A stretch of 19,800 nt of DNA from UBA9676 sp036522155 (GTDB taxonomy: Bacteria; Actinomycetota; Actinomycetes; Streptosporangiales; Streptosporangiaceae): the NCBI GenBank assembly GCA_036522155.1, contig DATDGI010000383.1, positions 1-19,800 of the forward strand. The letters are read 5' to 3'. This document shows, one piece after another, positions 1 to 6,428 of this stretch. Position numbers and translations under genes: made by a program. The notes under the pieces were generated by a model. It was not told the origin of the DNA and searched no databases. It saw only the letters and a program-made list of their open reading frames with translations. How positions within the stretch are numbered: the first letter of the stretch is position 1; each line of letters starts with the position of its first letter.

Positions 1-39
1 TGGCTGCTGGCCCACGAAAACGCGGCTGCCGCCGGCTGA
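1..39 (+). CDS. C-terminal tail of an unknown upstream gene (partial)
   Basis: The first 12 codons of the window read through to a TGA at 37-39, giving a tail that ends HENAAAAG. The start and nearly all of the protein lie outside the window, so no family can be named. The frame is plausible because the plus-strand genes continue from here and the next gene begins about 100 bp later. A 13-codon open stretch is weak evidence alone, so this could be chance. Confidence 0.4.
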   Translation, partial: WLLAHENAAAAG

Positions 40-50
40 CGGCCGCGAGT

Positions 51-56
51 AATCTT
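51..56 (+). promoter_or_regulatory. possible -10 box before the small membrane-protein gene
   Basis: TAATCT fits the TANNNT actinobacterial -10 pattern. The 9-mer TAATCTTGG that begins here recurs at the start of the acyl-CoA mutase gene on the other strand. No convincing -35 box is present. A start near 63 would leave a leader of about 80 nt before the ATG at 145. Confidence 0.25.
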
Positions 57-144
57 GGACCAGGCTTGCCCGGCGGCCGGCCGGGCATGGCGAGGTTGCG
101 GATTCGGCGACCAGGTACTGGCACTGGATCGAGAGGAGCAACAG

Positions 145-258
145 ATGGCCGCTGGAGCATGGATTACGGTCTGGGTGCTCATCGCGGTCGGGGTCATCGG
201 CCTTTTCGGCCTGACCATCCTGACGGTCACCAGATGGAAGGTGCCCAGGCCCGAGTAG
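145..258 (+). CDS. 37-residue single-span membrane peptide, unknown function
   Basis: The ATG at 145 is preceded by AGGAG at 134-138 with a 6-nt spacer, a textbook ribosome-binding site, so this start is preferred over a longer frame opening with TTG at 55. The product begins MAAGAW and carries one hydrophobic segment at about residues 6-29. It ends in a short basic tail (TRWKVPRPE), which suggests an N-out, C-in orientation by the positive-inside rule. I do not recognise a family. It sits alone between the end of the upstream gene and a hairpin at 282-312 that would terminate it. It could be a real small protein; the match of start, RBS, membrane span and terminator supports that, but no homology could be checked. 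Confidence 0.6.
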   Translation: MAAGAWITVWVLIAVGVIGLFGLTILTVTRWKVPRPE

Positions 259-281
259 CGGCCGCCGGCACCGGCACCGCG

Positions 282-312
282 GCTTCCCGGCCCGCCCGGC
301 GGACCGGGAAGC
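282..312. terminator. hairpin between the small membrane gene and accA
   Basis: Perfect 9-bp arms GCTTCCCGG (282-290) and CCGGGAAGC (304-312) flank a 13-nt loop, 23 nt after the stop of the small gene. There is no T-tract, as is common for actinobacterial terminators. It separates the small gene from the carboxylase gene. Confidence 0.5.
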
Positions 313-347
313 GCGGGAGCGTGCGCGCCGATATGAGCAGGTGCGCT

Positions 348-353
348 TAGACT
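348..353 (+). promoter_or_regulatory. possible -10 box for the carboxylase gene
   Basis: TAGACT fits TANNNT and lies 25 nt before the GTG start at 379. Transcription from about 361 would give a short leader that still contains the GGAGG at 366-370. No clear -35 hexamer is visible. Confidence 0.3.
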
Positions 354-378
354 CCTCGGCAGTTGGGAGGGGCGTGAA

Positions 379-2139
379 GTGCGCAAGGTGCTCATCGCGA
401 ACCGCGGCGAGATCGCCGTCCGCATCGTGCGGGCGTGCCGGGACGCGGGCCTGGCCAGTGTCGCCATCTACGCCGACCAGGATCTGGACGCGCTGCACGT
501 CACCATGGCGGACGAGGCCTACGCGCTGGAGGGGCAGAGCCCGGCCGACACCTACCTGTCGATCGAGAAGATCCTCAAACGGGCGGTCGCGGCCGGGGCC
601 GACGCGGTCCATCCCGGGTACGGGTTCCTGGCCGAGAACGCGCAGTTCGCCCGGGCGGTCATCGACGCCGGGCTGACCTGGATCGGGCCGCCGCCAGCGG
701 CCATCGAGGCGCTCGGTGACAAGGTGGCCGCCCGGGCGATCGCCCAGGCGGTCGGCGCCCCGCTGGCCCCGGGCACGGATGGCCCGGTCAGCAGCGCCGG
801 GGAGGTCGAGGCGTTCGCCGCCCGGTACGGCCTGCCGGTCGCCATCAAGGCCGCCTACGGCGGCGGCGGGCGCGGCCTGAAGGTGGCCAGGACCATGGCC
901 GAGATCGGCGAGATGTACGAATCGGCGGTCCGGGAGGCGGTGGCCGCGTTCGGCCGCGGCGAGTGCTTCGCCGAGCGGTACCTGGAGCGGCCGCGGCACG
1001 TGGAAACCCAGTGCCTGGCCGACTCCCACGGCCACGTGGTGGTGGTGTCGACCCGCGACTGCTCGCTGCAGCGACGTCACCAGAAACTCGTCGAGGAGGC
1101 GCCGGCGCCGTTCCTGTCCGGCGAGCAGGTGCGGCTGCTGACGGAATCGTCCAGGGCGATCCTGCGGCAGGCCGGCTACCAGGGCGCGGGCACCTGCGAG
1201 TTCCTGGTCGGCCAGGACGGATCCATCTCGTTCCTGGAGGTCAACACCCGGCTCCAGGTCGAGCACCCGGTGTCGGAGGAGGTCACCGGCATCGACCTGG
1301 TCACCGAGATGCTGCGGATCGCCGACGGGCAGGAACTCGCGTACAGCGACCCCGCCGCCCGCGGGCATGCGATCGAGTTCCGGGTCAACGCCGAGGATCC
1401 CGGCCGCGGCTTCCTGCCCGCGCCCGGCACCATCACCGCCTGGCGCGAGCCGTCCGGGCCCGGGGTGCGGGTCGACGCCGGCTACCGCTCGGGCATGACG
1501 GTGCCGCAGGCGTTCGACTCACTGCTGGCCAAGCTGATCGTCACCGGCGCGGACCGGCCGCAGGCGCTGGCCCGCGCGCGCCGGGCGCTGGCCGAGTTCG
1601 AGGTCGGCGGCATGCCCACGGTGCTGCCCTTTCACCGGGCGGTGGTGACCGACCCGGCGTTCACCAGCGAGCCGTTCCGGGTGCACACCCGGTGGATCGA
1701 GACCGAGTTCGCCGGGCAGATCCCGCCGTTCGCCGGGCCGCTGGCGGCCGCCGGTGAGCCGCCCGCCCGGGAGCGGATCACGGTCGAGGTGCAGGGCAAG
1801 CGGCTGGAGGTGATCCTGCCCGCCGGGCTGGGCCGGGCCGGGGGAACCGGCGGCCCGGCGGGCGCGGCCGGGCCGGCCGGGGGGGGCCGCCGCTCGGCGC
1901 GGCGGGGCCCGGCGGCGGGCAGCGGGAACACGCTCACCAGCCCCATGCAGGGCACGATCGTCAAGATCGTGGCCGGTGAGGGCCAGCGGGTGGCGGCCGG
2001 CGACACGGTGCTGGTGCTGGAGGCGATGAAGATGGAACAGCCGCTGACCGCGCACAAGGACGGGACCGTGACCGGGCTGAAGGTGGAGATCGGCCAGACC
2101 GTCAGCGCCGGCGCGGCCCTGCTTGAGCTGACGGACTGA
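379..2139 (+). CDS. accA: acyl-CoA carboxylase alpha chain (biotin carboxylase + biotin carrier)
   Basis: This 586-residue protein carboxylates its own biotin with ATP and bicarbonate; a separate carboxyltransferase beta chain, not in this window, then makes malonyl- or methylmalonyl-CoA. Visible are the N-terminal KVLIANRGEIAVRI, the ATP-grasp glycine loop at about 160-167, and the catalytic EVNTRLQVEHPV at 287-298. A Gly/Ala/Pro linker spans about 480-517, followed by a biotinyl domain with EAMKM, biotin lysine at residue 551. The length matches the AccA2/AccA3 type (about 590). GTG is chosen because GGAGG lies 8 nt upstream and the family begins exactly there. The linker holds an 8-G run (1879-1886). 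Which acyl-CoA it serves cannot be decided without the partner; the mutase at 8187-9767 makes propionyl-CoA attractive. Confidence 0.93.
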   Translation: MRKVLIANRGEIAVRIVRACRDAGLASVAIYADQDLDALHVTMADEAYALEGQSPADTYLSIEKILKRAVAAGADAVHPGYGFLAENAQFARAVIDAGLTWIGPPPAAIEALGDKVAARAIAQAVGAPLAPGTDGPVSSAGEVEAFAARYGLPVAIKAAYGGGGRGLKVARTMAEIGEMYESAVREAVAAFGRGECFAERYLERPRHVETQCLADSHGHVVVVSTRDCSLQRRHQKLVEEAPAPFLSGEQVRLLTESSRAILRQAGYQGAGTCEFLVGQDGSISFLEVNTRLQVEHPVSEEVTGIDLVTEMLRIADGQELAYSDPAARGHAIEFRVNAEDPGRGFLPAPGTITAWREPSGPGVRVDAGYRSGMTVPQAFDSLLAKLIVTGADRPQALARARRALAEFEVGGMPTVLPFHRAVVTDPAFTSEPFRVHTRWIETEFAGQIPPFAGPLAAAGEPPARERITVEVQGKRLEVILPAGLGRAGGTGGPAGAAGPAGGGRRSARRGPAAGSGNTLTSPMQGTIVKIVAGEGQRVAAGDTVLVLEAMKMEQPLTAHKDGTVTGLKVEIGQTVSAGAALLELTD

Positions 2140-2143
2140 GACC

Positions 2144-2503
2144 ATGCGGACACGGCTGCCGGGCGACCCGGGCCCGGCGGGCTGGCTGTGGTTCGCGGCC
2201 GGGTTCCGGCTGCCACCGCGGAACGTGCACTGGGTGCGGCACGAGCTGACCGACGCGGGCTGGCGCTGGCGGACGGTGCTGCGCCACCTGGCGGTCATCA
2301 TCCCGGTCTGCGCCATCCTGGTGGTGCTGCTCGCCATCTTCCTGCCCGCGCCGCTGTGGGTCAGCGTCATGATGGTCGCCCTCATCCTGTCGGGCAGCGT
2401 GCTCACCGTGGCGGTGTACGCCGACGACATCCGGGCGGCCCGGTTGCGTCAGCACGGCCTGCCCGTCCCCAACGACCCCGACCTCGGCCACCCCACCCAC
2501 TAA
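2144..2503 (+). CDS. DUF5313 family membrane protein
   Basis: This 119-residue protein has two hydrophobic segments at about 49-68 and 71-92. The N-terminal part contains the W-hydrophobic-GxxLPxRxxxWVxHxLT pattern (FRLPPRNVHWVRHELT at 21-36) that I associate with the actinobacterial DUF5313 family, whose function is unknown. It begins 4 bp after the carboxylase stop with no strong ribosome-binding site, so it is probably translationally coupled and co-transcribed. Nothing in the protein indicates a link to carboxylation. The family call is from recall, not a search. Confidence 0.75.
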   Translation: MRTRLPGDPGPAGWLWFAAGFRLPPRNVHWVRHELTDAGWRWRTVLRHLAVIIPVCAILVVLLAIFLPAPLWVSVMMVALILSGSVLTVAVYADDIRAARLRQHGLPVPNDPDLGHPTH

Positions 2504-2551
2504 TCCGGCGCGGATGGCAACCAGCCGGGCCCCGGCGGCGTTCAGGAGGTC

Positions 2552-3091
2552 ATGAGGACCGGGCCGGAGTTCGAGGAGTTCGTGCGGGCGAGTTCGCCGG
2601 CCCTGCTGCGGACCGCCTGTGCGCTGGTAGGCGATCGCGGCCACGCCGAGGACATGCTGCAGACCGCACTGCTGCGGACCGCCCGGCGCTGGCCCGCGGC
2701 CCGCACCGCGCCCGAGGCCTACGCGCGGCAGGTGCTGGTGAACCTGTGCCGTGATCACTGGCGCTGGCTGCGGCGGCGCCCGCCGGAAACGCTGCTGGCC
2801 GACCAGGCAGGCCGGGACGCCGCCGACCCGCTGGCCGGGCCGGCCGAGCTGGCCGGGCAGCGGCTGAGCCTGCTCCCGGCACTGATGCGCCTGCCCGACC
2901 GGCAGCGGCACGTCATCGTGCTGCGCTTCCTCGACGACCTGTCGGTGGCGGAGACCGCCGCCCTGCTCGGGATCTCGCCGGGCACGGTCAAGTCCTACAC
3001 CGCCCGCGCCCTGTCCCAGCTTCGGGCCGCCCTGGATGAGGGCCCCGCGGCACCCAGTCACCGGTCACCGGAGGTATTCCATGCTCACTGA
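2552..3091 (+). CDS. SigE-family ECF RNA polymerase sigma factor
   Basis: At 179 residues it has the size and layout of the actinobacterial SigE-type ECF sigma factors. Region 2 lies at about 7-70 (FEEFVRASSPALLRTA, then HAEDMLQTALLR and the DHWRWLRRR end). Region 4 lies at about 112-165, with LPDRQRHVIVLRFLDDLS and the helix-turn-helix AALLGISPGTVKSYTARAL. It would direct RNA polymerase to a small set of promoters, possibly including its own. An AGGAGG at 2544-2549 sits only 2 nt before the ATG, closer than ideal; a GTG at codon 11 is an alternative. The stop codon lies inside the next gene, which suggests co-expression with the membrane protein that follows. Its regulon is not evident. Confidence 0.9.
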   Translation: MRTGPEFEEFVRASSPALLRTACALVGDRGHAEDMLQTALLRTARRWPAARTAPEAYARQVLVNLCRDHWRWLRRRPPETLLADQAGRDAADPLAGPAELAGQRLSLLPALMRLPDRQRHVIVLRFLDDLSVAETAALLGISPGTVKSYTARALSQLRAALDEGPAAPSHRSPEVFHAH

Positions 3092-3734
3092 CGACAAGCT
3101 CGCCGCCCAGATCGGCCCCGTGCTGCGCGCCGAGCTGGCGCACATCGAACCCCCCGCGGATCTGCTCAGCCTCGTGCGGCGGCGGCAGGCGCGGCGGTCC
3201 CGGGCCCGCTGGCTGGCCGTTGCCGCCGTCCCGCTCGCTGCGGGTGCAGCGGCAGCCGTGCTGGTGGCAGGCCCGGCCGCCGGGCCCGGCGGCCGGGCCC
3301 CGGAGCGGGCGCCGGCGGCCGCCGGCGGCCAGCTGGCCGGCCAGGCCGTCCAGCTCGACGGGTACCGCCTGTCCGTCCCGCGGGGCCTGCGGGTCGGCCC
3401 GCTGTCGCACCAGCGGGTGGGCCAGGGTGTGCTGATCACCGGCCCGTCCGGCATCCGGCTCACGATCTTCCTGGAAGCTGGGACCGCGGCCAGCCCGCCC
3501 GCGGCCGCCCAGCCGATCCCGGCCGGCCCCTACCAGGCGGTATTCATCAGCCACGGCGACGGGCCTGCCAGCGGCGGCGAGATGTGGCTCCAGGTCGCGG
3601 CCGCGTCCGGCCCCGACTACCTTGTCGCCAGGTGGGACGGCCTGCCCGCCGGGCAGGTCGCCCAGATCGTCGGTAGCATCCGGACCTACCACCTGCGCCC
3701 GGTTCCGGTCAGCTGCCCGGCCAGTTGCGGGTAG
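3081..3734 (+). CDS. single-span membrane protein, possible partner of the SigE-family sigma factor
   Basis: The ATG at 3081 has GGAGGT 6 nt upstream and overlaps the end of the sigma gene by 11 bp; an in-frame start 45 bp earlier lacks this support. The 217-residue product has a cytoplasmic N-terminal 43 residues rich in Arg near the membrane, a span at about 44-64, a Pro/Ala/Gly linker to about 80, and an extracytoplasmic domain to the end. That topology and the sigma-gene overlap match what is often found beside SigE-family sigma factors, so a sensing or anti-sigma role is an inference. I see no zinc-binding HxxxCxxC motif. The C-terminus holds two cysteines (CPASC). The linker is encoded by a 30-bp perfect palindrome (3270-3299). 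Its stop lies 2 bp from the convergent lpdA stop. Confidence 0.75.
   Translation: MLTDDKLAAQIGPVLRAELAHIEPPADLLSLVRRRQARRSRARWLAVAAVPLAAGAAAAVLVAGPAAGPGGRAPERAPAAAGGQLAGQAVQLDGYRLSVPRGLRVGPLSHQRVGQGVLITGPSGIRLTIFLEAGTAASPPAAAQPIPAGPYQAVFISHGDGPASGGEMWLQVAAASGPDYLVARWDGLPAGQVAQIVGSIRTYHLRPVPVSCPASCG
3270..3299. repeat. 30-bp perfect GC palindrome inside a coding region
   Basis: Positions 3270-3284 are the exact reverse complement of 3285-3299, with no spacer, and every base is G or C. It encodes the Gly/Pro/Ala linker just after the membrane span of the sigma-associated protein. It may simply reflect GCC/GGC codon use in such linkers. Confidence 0.7.
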
Positions 3735-3736
3735 CC

Positions 3737-5140
3737 CTAGCCCACATCCGGGGCGGTGCGCATGAGCTGGCGCGCCGCCTCGGTCAGGCTGCCGGACAGC
3801 GACGGGTAGACCGCGAACGTGTGCGCCATCTGGTCCACCGTCAGCAGCTGCTCCACGGCCAGCGACACGGCCAGGATCAGCTCGCTGGCGCGCGGCGCCA
3901 CCACCACGCCGCCCAGCACGGTCCCGGTACCCGGGCGGGCGAACAGTTTCACGAAGCCGTCCCGGAAGCCCTGCATCTTCGCCCGCGCGTTGGTGGCCAG
4001 CGGCAGCTTGACGACCTCCGCCTCCACCTGCCCGGCCTCGACCAGGGCCTGGCTCACCCCGACGGTCGCGATCTCCGGCTCGGTGAAGATGGTCGCCGCG
4101 ACGTGGCCCAGCCGCAGCGGCTGCACCGCCTCGCCCAGCGCGTGCCACATCGCGATCCGGCCCTGCATCGCCGCCACCGAGGCCAGCATCAGCACGCCGG
4201 TGCAGTCGCCGGCCGCGTACACGCCCGGCGCCGAGGTCCGTGACACCTTGTCCACCTCGACGAACCCGCGGTCGTCGACGGCGACGCCGGCCCGGCCGAG
4301 GTCCAGCCCGGCGGTGGCGGGCACCAGGCCCACGGTCAGCAGGCAGTGGGTCCCCCGCACCGGCCGCCCGTCGGCCAGGGTGACCAGCACGCCGCCCGCT
4401 TCCCGACGGACCGAGGCGGCCCTGGACCGGCTGAGCACAGTCATGCCGCGGCGCCGGAAGACGTCCTCCACCACGACCGCGGCGTCGGCATCTTCCTGCG
4501 GCAGCACCCGGTCGCGCGAGGAAACCAGCGTGACCTGCGAGCCGAGGGCCTGGTAGGCGCTGGCGAACTCGGCGCCGGTCACGCCCGAGCCGACCACGAT
4601 CAGATCGGGCGGCACCTCGGCCAGGTCGTAGAGCTGGCGCCAGGACAGAATCCGGTCACCGTCCGGCTCCGCGCCCGGCAGCACCCGTGGCATCCCGCCG
4701 GTGGCGATCAGCACCACATCCGCGCCGATCTCGCGGTCGCCGACGGCGACCGTGCGTGGCCCCGACAGCCGGCCGCGGCCGGTGACGACCTCCACCCCTT
4801 CCGCTGCCAGCCGGCTGGCGACATCCGCCGACTGGGCCTGCGCCAGCGACTTCACCCGGGCGTAGAGCCGGGGCGCGTCGGCCCGGACCAGCCCGGCCCA
4901 CTCCGTCCCGCCGTCCGGCAGCGTGATACCAAGCCCGGCCGCGCCGTGCAGCAGCCCCATCGTCTCGGAGGTGGCGATGAGCGTCTTCGACGGCACGCAG
5001 TCGGCCAGCACGCAGGCGCCGCCCAGCCCGTCCGATTCCACCACCGTGACCTGCGCCCCGAGCTGGGCGGCGACCAGGGCCGCTTCGTAGCCGCCGGGGC
5101 CGCCGCCGACGATCACCACCTGGGGATGCGAATGCCTCAC
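3737..5140 (-). CDS. lpdA: NAD(P)H quinone reductase, LpdA type (flavoprotein disulfide reductase)
   Basis: This 467-residue FAD enzyme closely resembles mycobacterial LpdA (Rv3303c type), which reduces quinones with NAD(P)H and is not a dihydrolipoamide dehydrogenase. The FAD-binding GGGPGG is at 12-17, a redox cysteine pair at 43 and 48 (CVLADC), the NAD-binding GSGVTGAEF at about 187-195, and the second FAD motif near YAAGDC. In true dihydrolipoamide dehydrogenases the C-terminal HPTLSE carries the catalytic His-Glu pair; here the equivalent is YPSLSG, so both are missing. GTG at 5140 begins right before the nucleotide-binding strand. No Shine-Dalgarno is seen, but CAGAAT lies 8 nt upstream, so the mRNA may be leaderless. 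A neighbouring glpD on the same strand recalls the mycobacterial glpD2-lpdA pair. Confidence 0.9.
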   Translation of the reverse strand: MRHSHPQVVIVGGGPGGYEAALVAAQLGAQVTVVESDGLGGACVLADCVPSKTLIATSETMGLLHGAAGLGITLPDGGTEWAGLVRADAPRLYARVKSLAQAQSADVASRLAAEGVEVVTGRGRLSGPRTVAVGDREIGADVVLIATGGMPRVLPGAEPDGDRILSWRQLYDLAEVPPDLIVVGSGVTGAEFASAYQALGSQVTLVSSRDRVLPQEDADAAVVVEDVFRRRGMTVLSRSRAASVRREAGGVLVTLADGRPVRGTHCLLTVGLVPATAGLDLGRAGVAVDDRGFVEVDKVSRTSAPGVYAAGDCTGVLMLASVAAMQGRIAMWHALGEAVQPLRLGHVAATIFTEPEIATVGVSQALVEAGQVEAEVVKLPLATNARAKMQGFRDGFVKLFARPGTGTVLGGVVVAPRASELILAVSLAVEQLLTVDQMAHTFAVYPSLSGSLTEAARQLMRTAPDVG

Positions 5141-5167
5141 GCCGTCCGATTCTGTCGCACGCGGCCG

Positions 5168-5188
5168 GCGGGGCCGGCCCGGCCCCGC
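5168..5188. repeat. GC-rich inverted repeat in the lpdA / cyclotransferase divergent gap
   Basis: Arms GCGGGGCC (5168-5175) and GGCCCCGC (5181-5188) enclose 5 nt that can pair further. It lies between two divergent starts (5140 and 5242). It could be a regulator site or merely a product of very high GC. Confidence 0.35.
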
Positions 5189-5227
5189 TTCCAGGCCGAC
5201 CTCCCCCCGGCCGGCCCGGTTGGCTCG

Positions 5228-5233
5228 TACGCT
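5228..5233 (+). promoter_or_regulatory. -10 box of a probable leaderless promoter
   Basis: TACGCT (TANNNT) lies 8 nt before the GTG at 5242, the spacing expected if transcription starts at or next to the start codon. No ribosome-binding site is present, which agrees with a leaderless transcript. Confidence 0.5.
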
Positions 5234-5241
5234 TGTCGACC

Positions 5242-5694
5242 GTGACGTTGTACGCGGCCTACGGCAGCAACATGGATCCGGAGCAGATGGCGCAGCGGTG
5301 CCCGCACTCCCCCCAGCGCGGCACCGGCTGGGTGGAGGGCTGGCGGCTGACGTTCGGTGGCGCGGACATCAGCTGGGAAGGCGCACACGCCACGGTCGTG
5401 GAAGACGCGGGCGAGCGGGTGTTCGTGGTGCTGTACGAGGTTTCCGACGCCGACGAGCTGGACCTGGACCGGTGGGACGGCGCGACCCTGGACTACTACC
5501 GCAAGCTGCGGGTCCGGGTGCAGACCCTGGATGGCGACGTGCCCGCCTGGCTCTATGTGCTGAACGCCTACGAGGGCGGCCTGCCGTCCGCGCGCAACCT
5601 CGGCATCCTCGCCGACGCGGCGGAAAAGGCCGGCGCACCGGCCGACTACGTGGCCGGCCTGCGGGCCCGGCCCTGCGTGTCCGTCGGCGGCTGA
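5242..5694 (+). CDS. gamma-glutamylcyclotransferase-like protein
   Basis: This 150-residue protein has the AIG2/GGCT fold signature: YAAYGSNM at 4-11 (substrate-binding loop), then VLYEVSDADELDLDRWDG at 63-80 and the YYRK motif after it. Family members release 5-oxoproline from gamma-glutamyl peptides or act in related detoxification. The acidic residue of the usual xWEG or xxEG site, proposed as the general acid/base, is Asp79 here (RWDG). Related actinomycete proteins, as I recall them, read RWEG, so activity may be altered. I chose the GTG at 5242 over a TTG at 5233 because it gives the family's usual N-terminus and fits a leaderless promoter. The gene converges on the PH-domain gene, with a shared hairpin between them. 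Confidence 0.82.
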   Translation: MTLYAAYGSNMDPEQMAQRCPHSPQRGTGWVEGWRLTFGGADISWEGAHATVVEDAGERVFVVLYEVSDADELDLDRWDGATLDYYRKLRVRVQTLDGDVPAWLYVLNAYEGGLPSARNLGILADAAEKAGAPADYVAGLRARPCVSVGG

Positions 5695-5718
5695 CGCGGC
5701 AGCGGCCGGAGCCGCGTC
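5693..5718. terminator. bidirectional hairpin between convergent genes
   Basis: Arms GACGCGGC (5693-5700) and GCCGCGTC (5711-5718) are exact complements around a 10-nt loop. It begins at the stop of the cyclotransferase gene and lies 5 bp from the stop of the PH-domain gene, so it can serve both strands. Confidence 0.6.
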
Positions 5719-5723
5719 CTCGC

Positions 5724-6389
5724 TCAGATCAGCGCCATGACGAGCAGCACCACGGCGGGCACGGCCATCGCGGCGAGCGCGGGCCAGGCCCATCGGGTTT
5801 CCGGCTGCCCGCCCGTCCGGTCATCCGCCCGCTCCCGCTGTGCCCGGTCGTTGAGCAGGTGCGCGGTCTGCTCCCCGGGGGTACGCGCCAGCACCTCCTG
5901 GACGCCAGCGGGATAGCGGCCATAGCCGGGCTCGGTGGCGCCGCGCCGGACCGCCCGGTGGGCGCGGCCCTGCTCCCGCACGACGGAGCGCGGCGATGCC
6001 TGCACCGCCCAGCTGTAGACGATCTTCCCCTTGGCGGCACCCTCAGGCGCGATGCAGTGCACGCGAAGTGCCCCCATGATGTCCACCCGGTCGACCGCTC
6101 CCCACGGCATGCGGTAGTCGCGGAAGGGGTTGAGCACGGTGATGCCGCCGGCGTCGGCCACCACCCTGGGCCGCAGCGCGCAGGCGTAGATGACGCCGGT
6201 AATGGTGAGCACCAGGGCCGCCAGGACCAGGCTGAGGTGATCCCGCCCATGCAGGGCCAGGTCCACCAGTGCGGCCACCGCGAACACGGCCCAGATCCAC
6301 CACAAGATGACCGAGCCGGCCGACCGGTACACGTCCCGGCCTGCTTCGGGGGGCTTGTCAGCGGGCATCCCCCTGAGCATATTCCCCAC
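5724..6389 (-). CDS. membrane protein with bacterial PH domain (bPH_6 type)
   Basis: The 221-residue reading has two N-terminal spans at about 26-46 and 52-70. A PH-like module follows at about 72-125 (RPRVVADAGGITVLNPF, then the MPWGAVDRVDI strand typical of bPH_6). A charged region leads to a final span at about 200-220. The function of such proteins is unknown; they are often small actinobacterial membrane proteins. Three starts are possible: GTG 6389, ATG 6380 and ATG 6368; none has a well-spaced ribosome-binding site, since the AGGGGG run abuts the last one. It lies 39 bp downstream of the amidohydrolase on the same strand and is probably co-transcribed with it. Confidence 0.75.
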   Translation of the reverse strand: MGNMLRGMPADKPPEAGRDVYRSAGSVILWWIWAVFAVAALVDLALHGRDHLSLVLAALVLTITGVIYACALRPRVVADAGGITVLNPFRDYRMPWGAVDRVDIMGALRVHCIAPEGAAKGKIVYSWAVQASPRSVVREQGRAHRAVRRGATEPGYGRYPAGVQEVLARTPGEQTAHLLNDRAQRERADDRTGGQPETRWAWPALAAMAVPAVVLLVMALI

Positions 6390-6428
6390 CGGCCCGCACC
6401 GGCCCGTGGCGGCCGTGGCGGCCGGCGA

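Noticed and set aside
3036..3080. Upstream in-frame start for the sigma-associated membrane protein
   Set aside because: It has no ribosome-binding site and would overlap the sigma gene further; ATG 3081 has GGAGGT at correct spacing.
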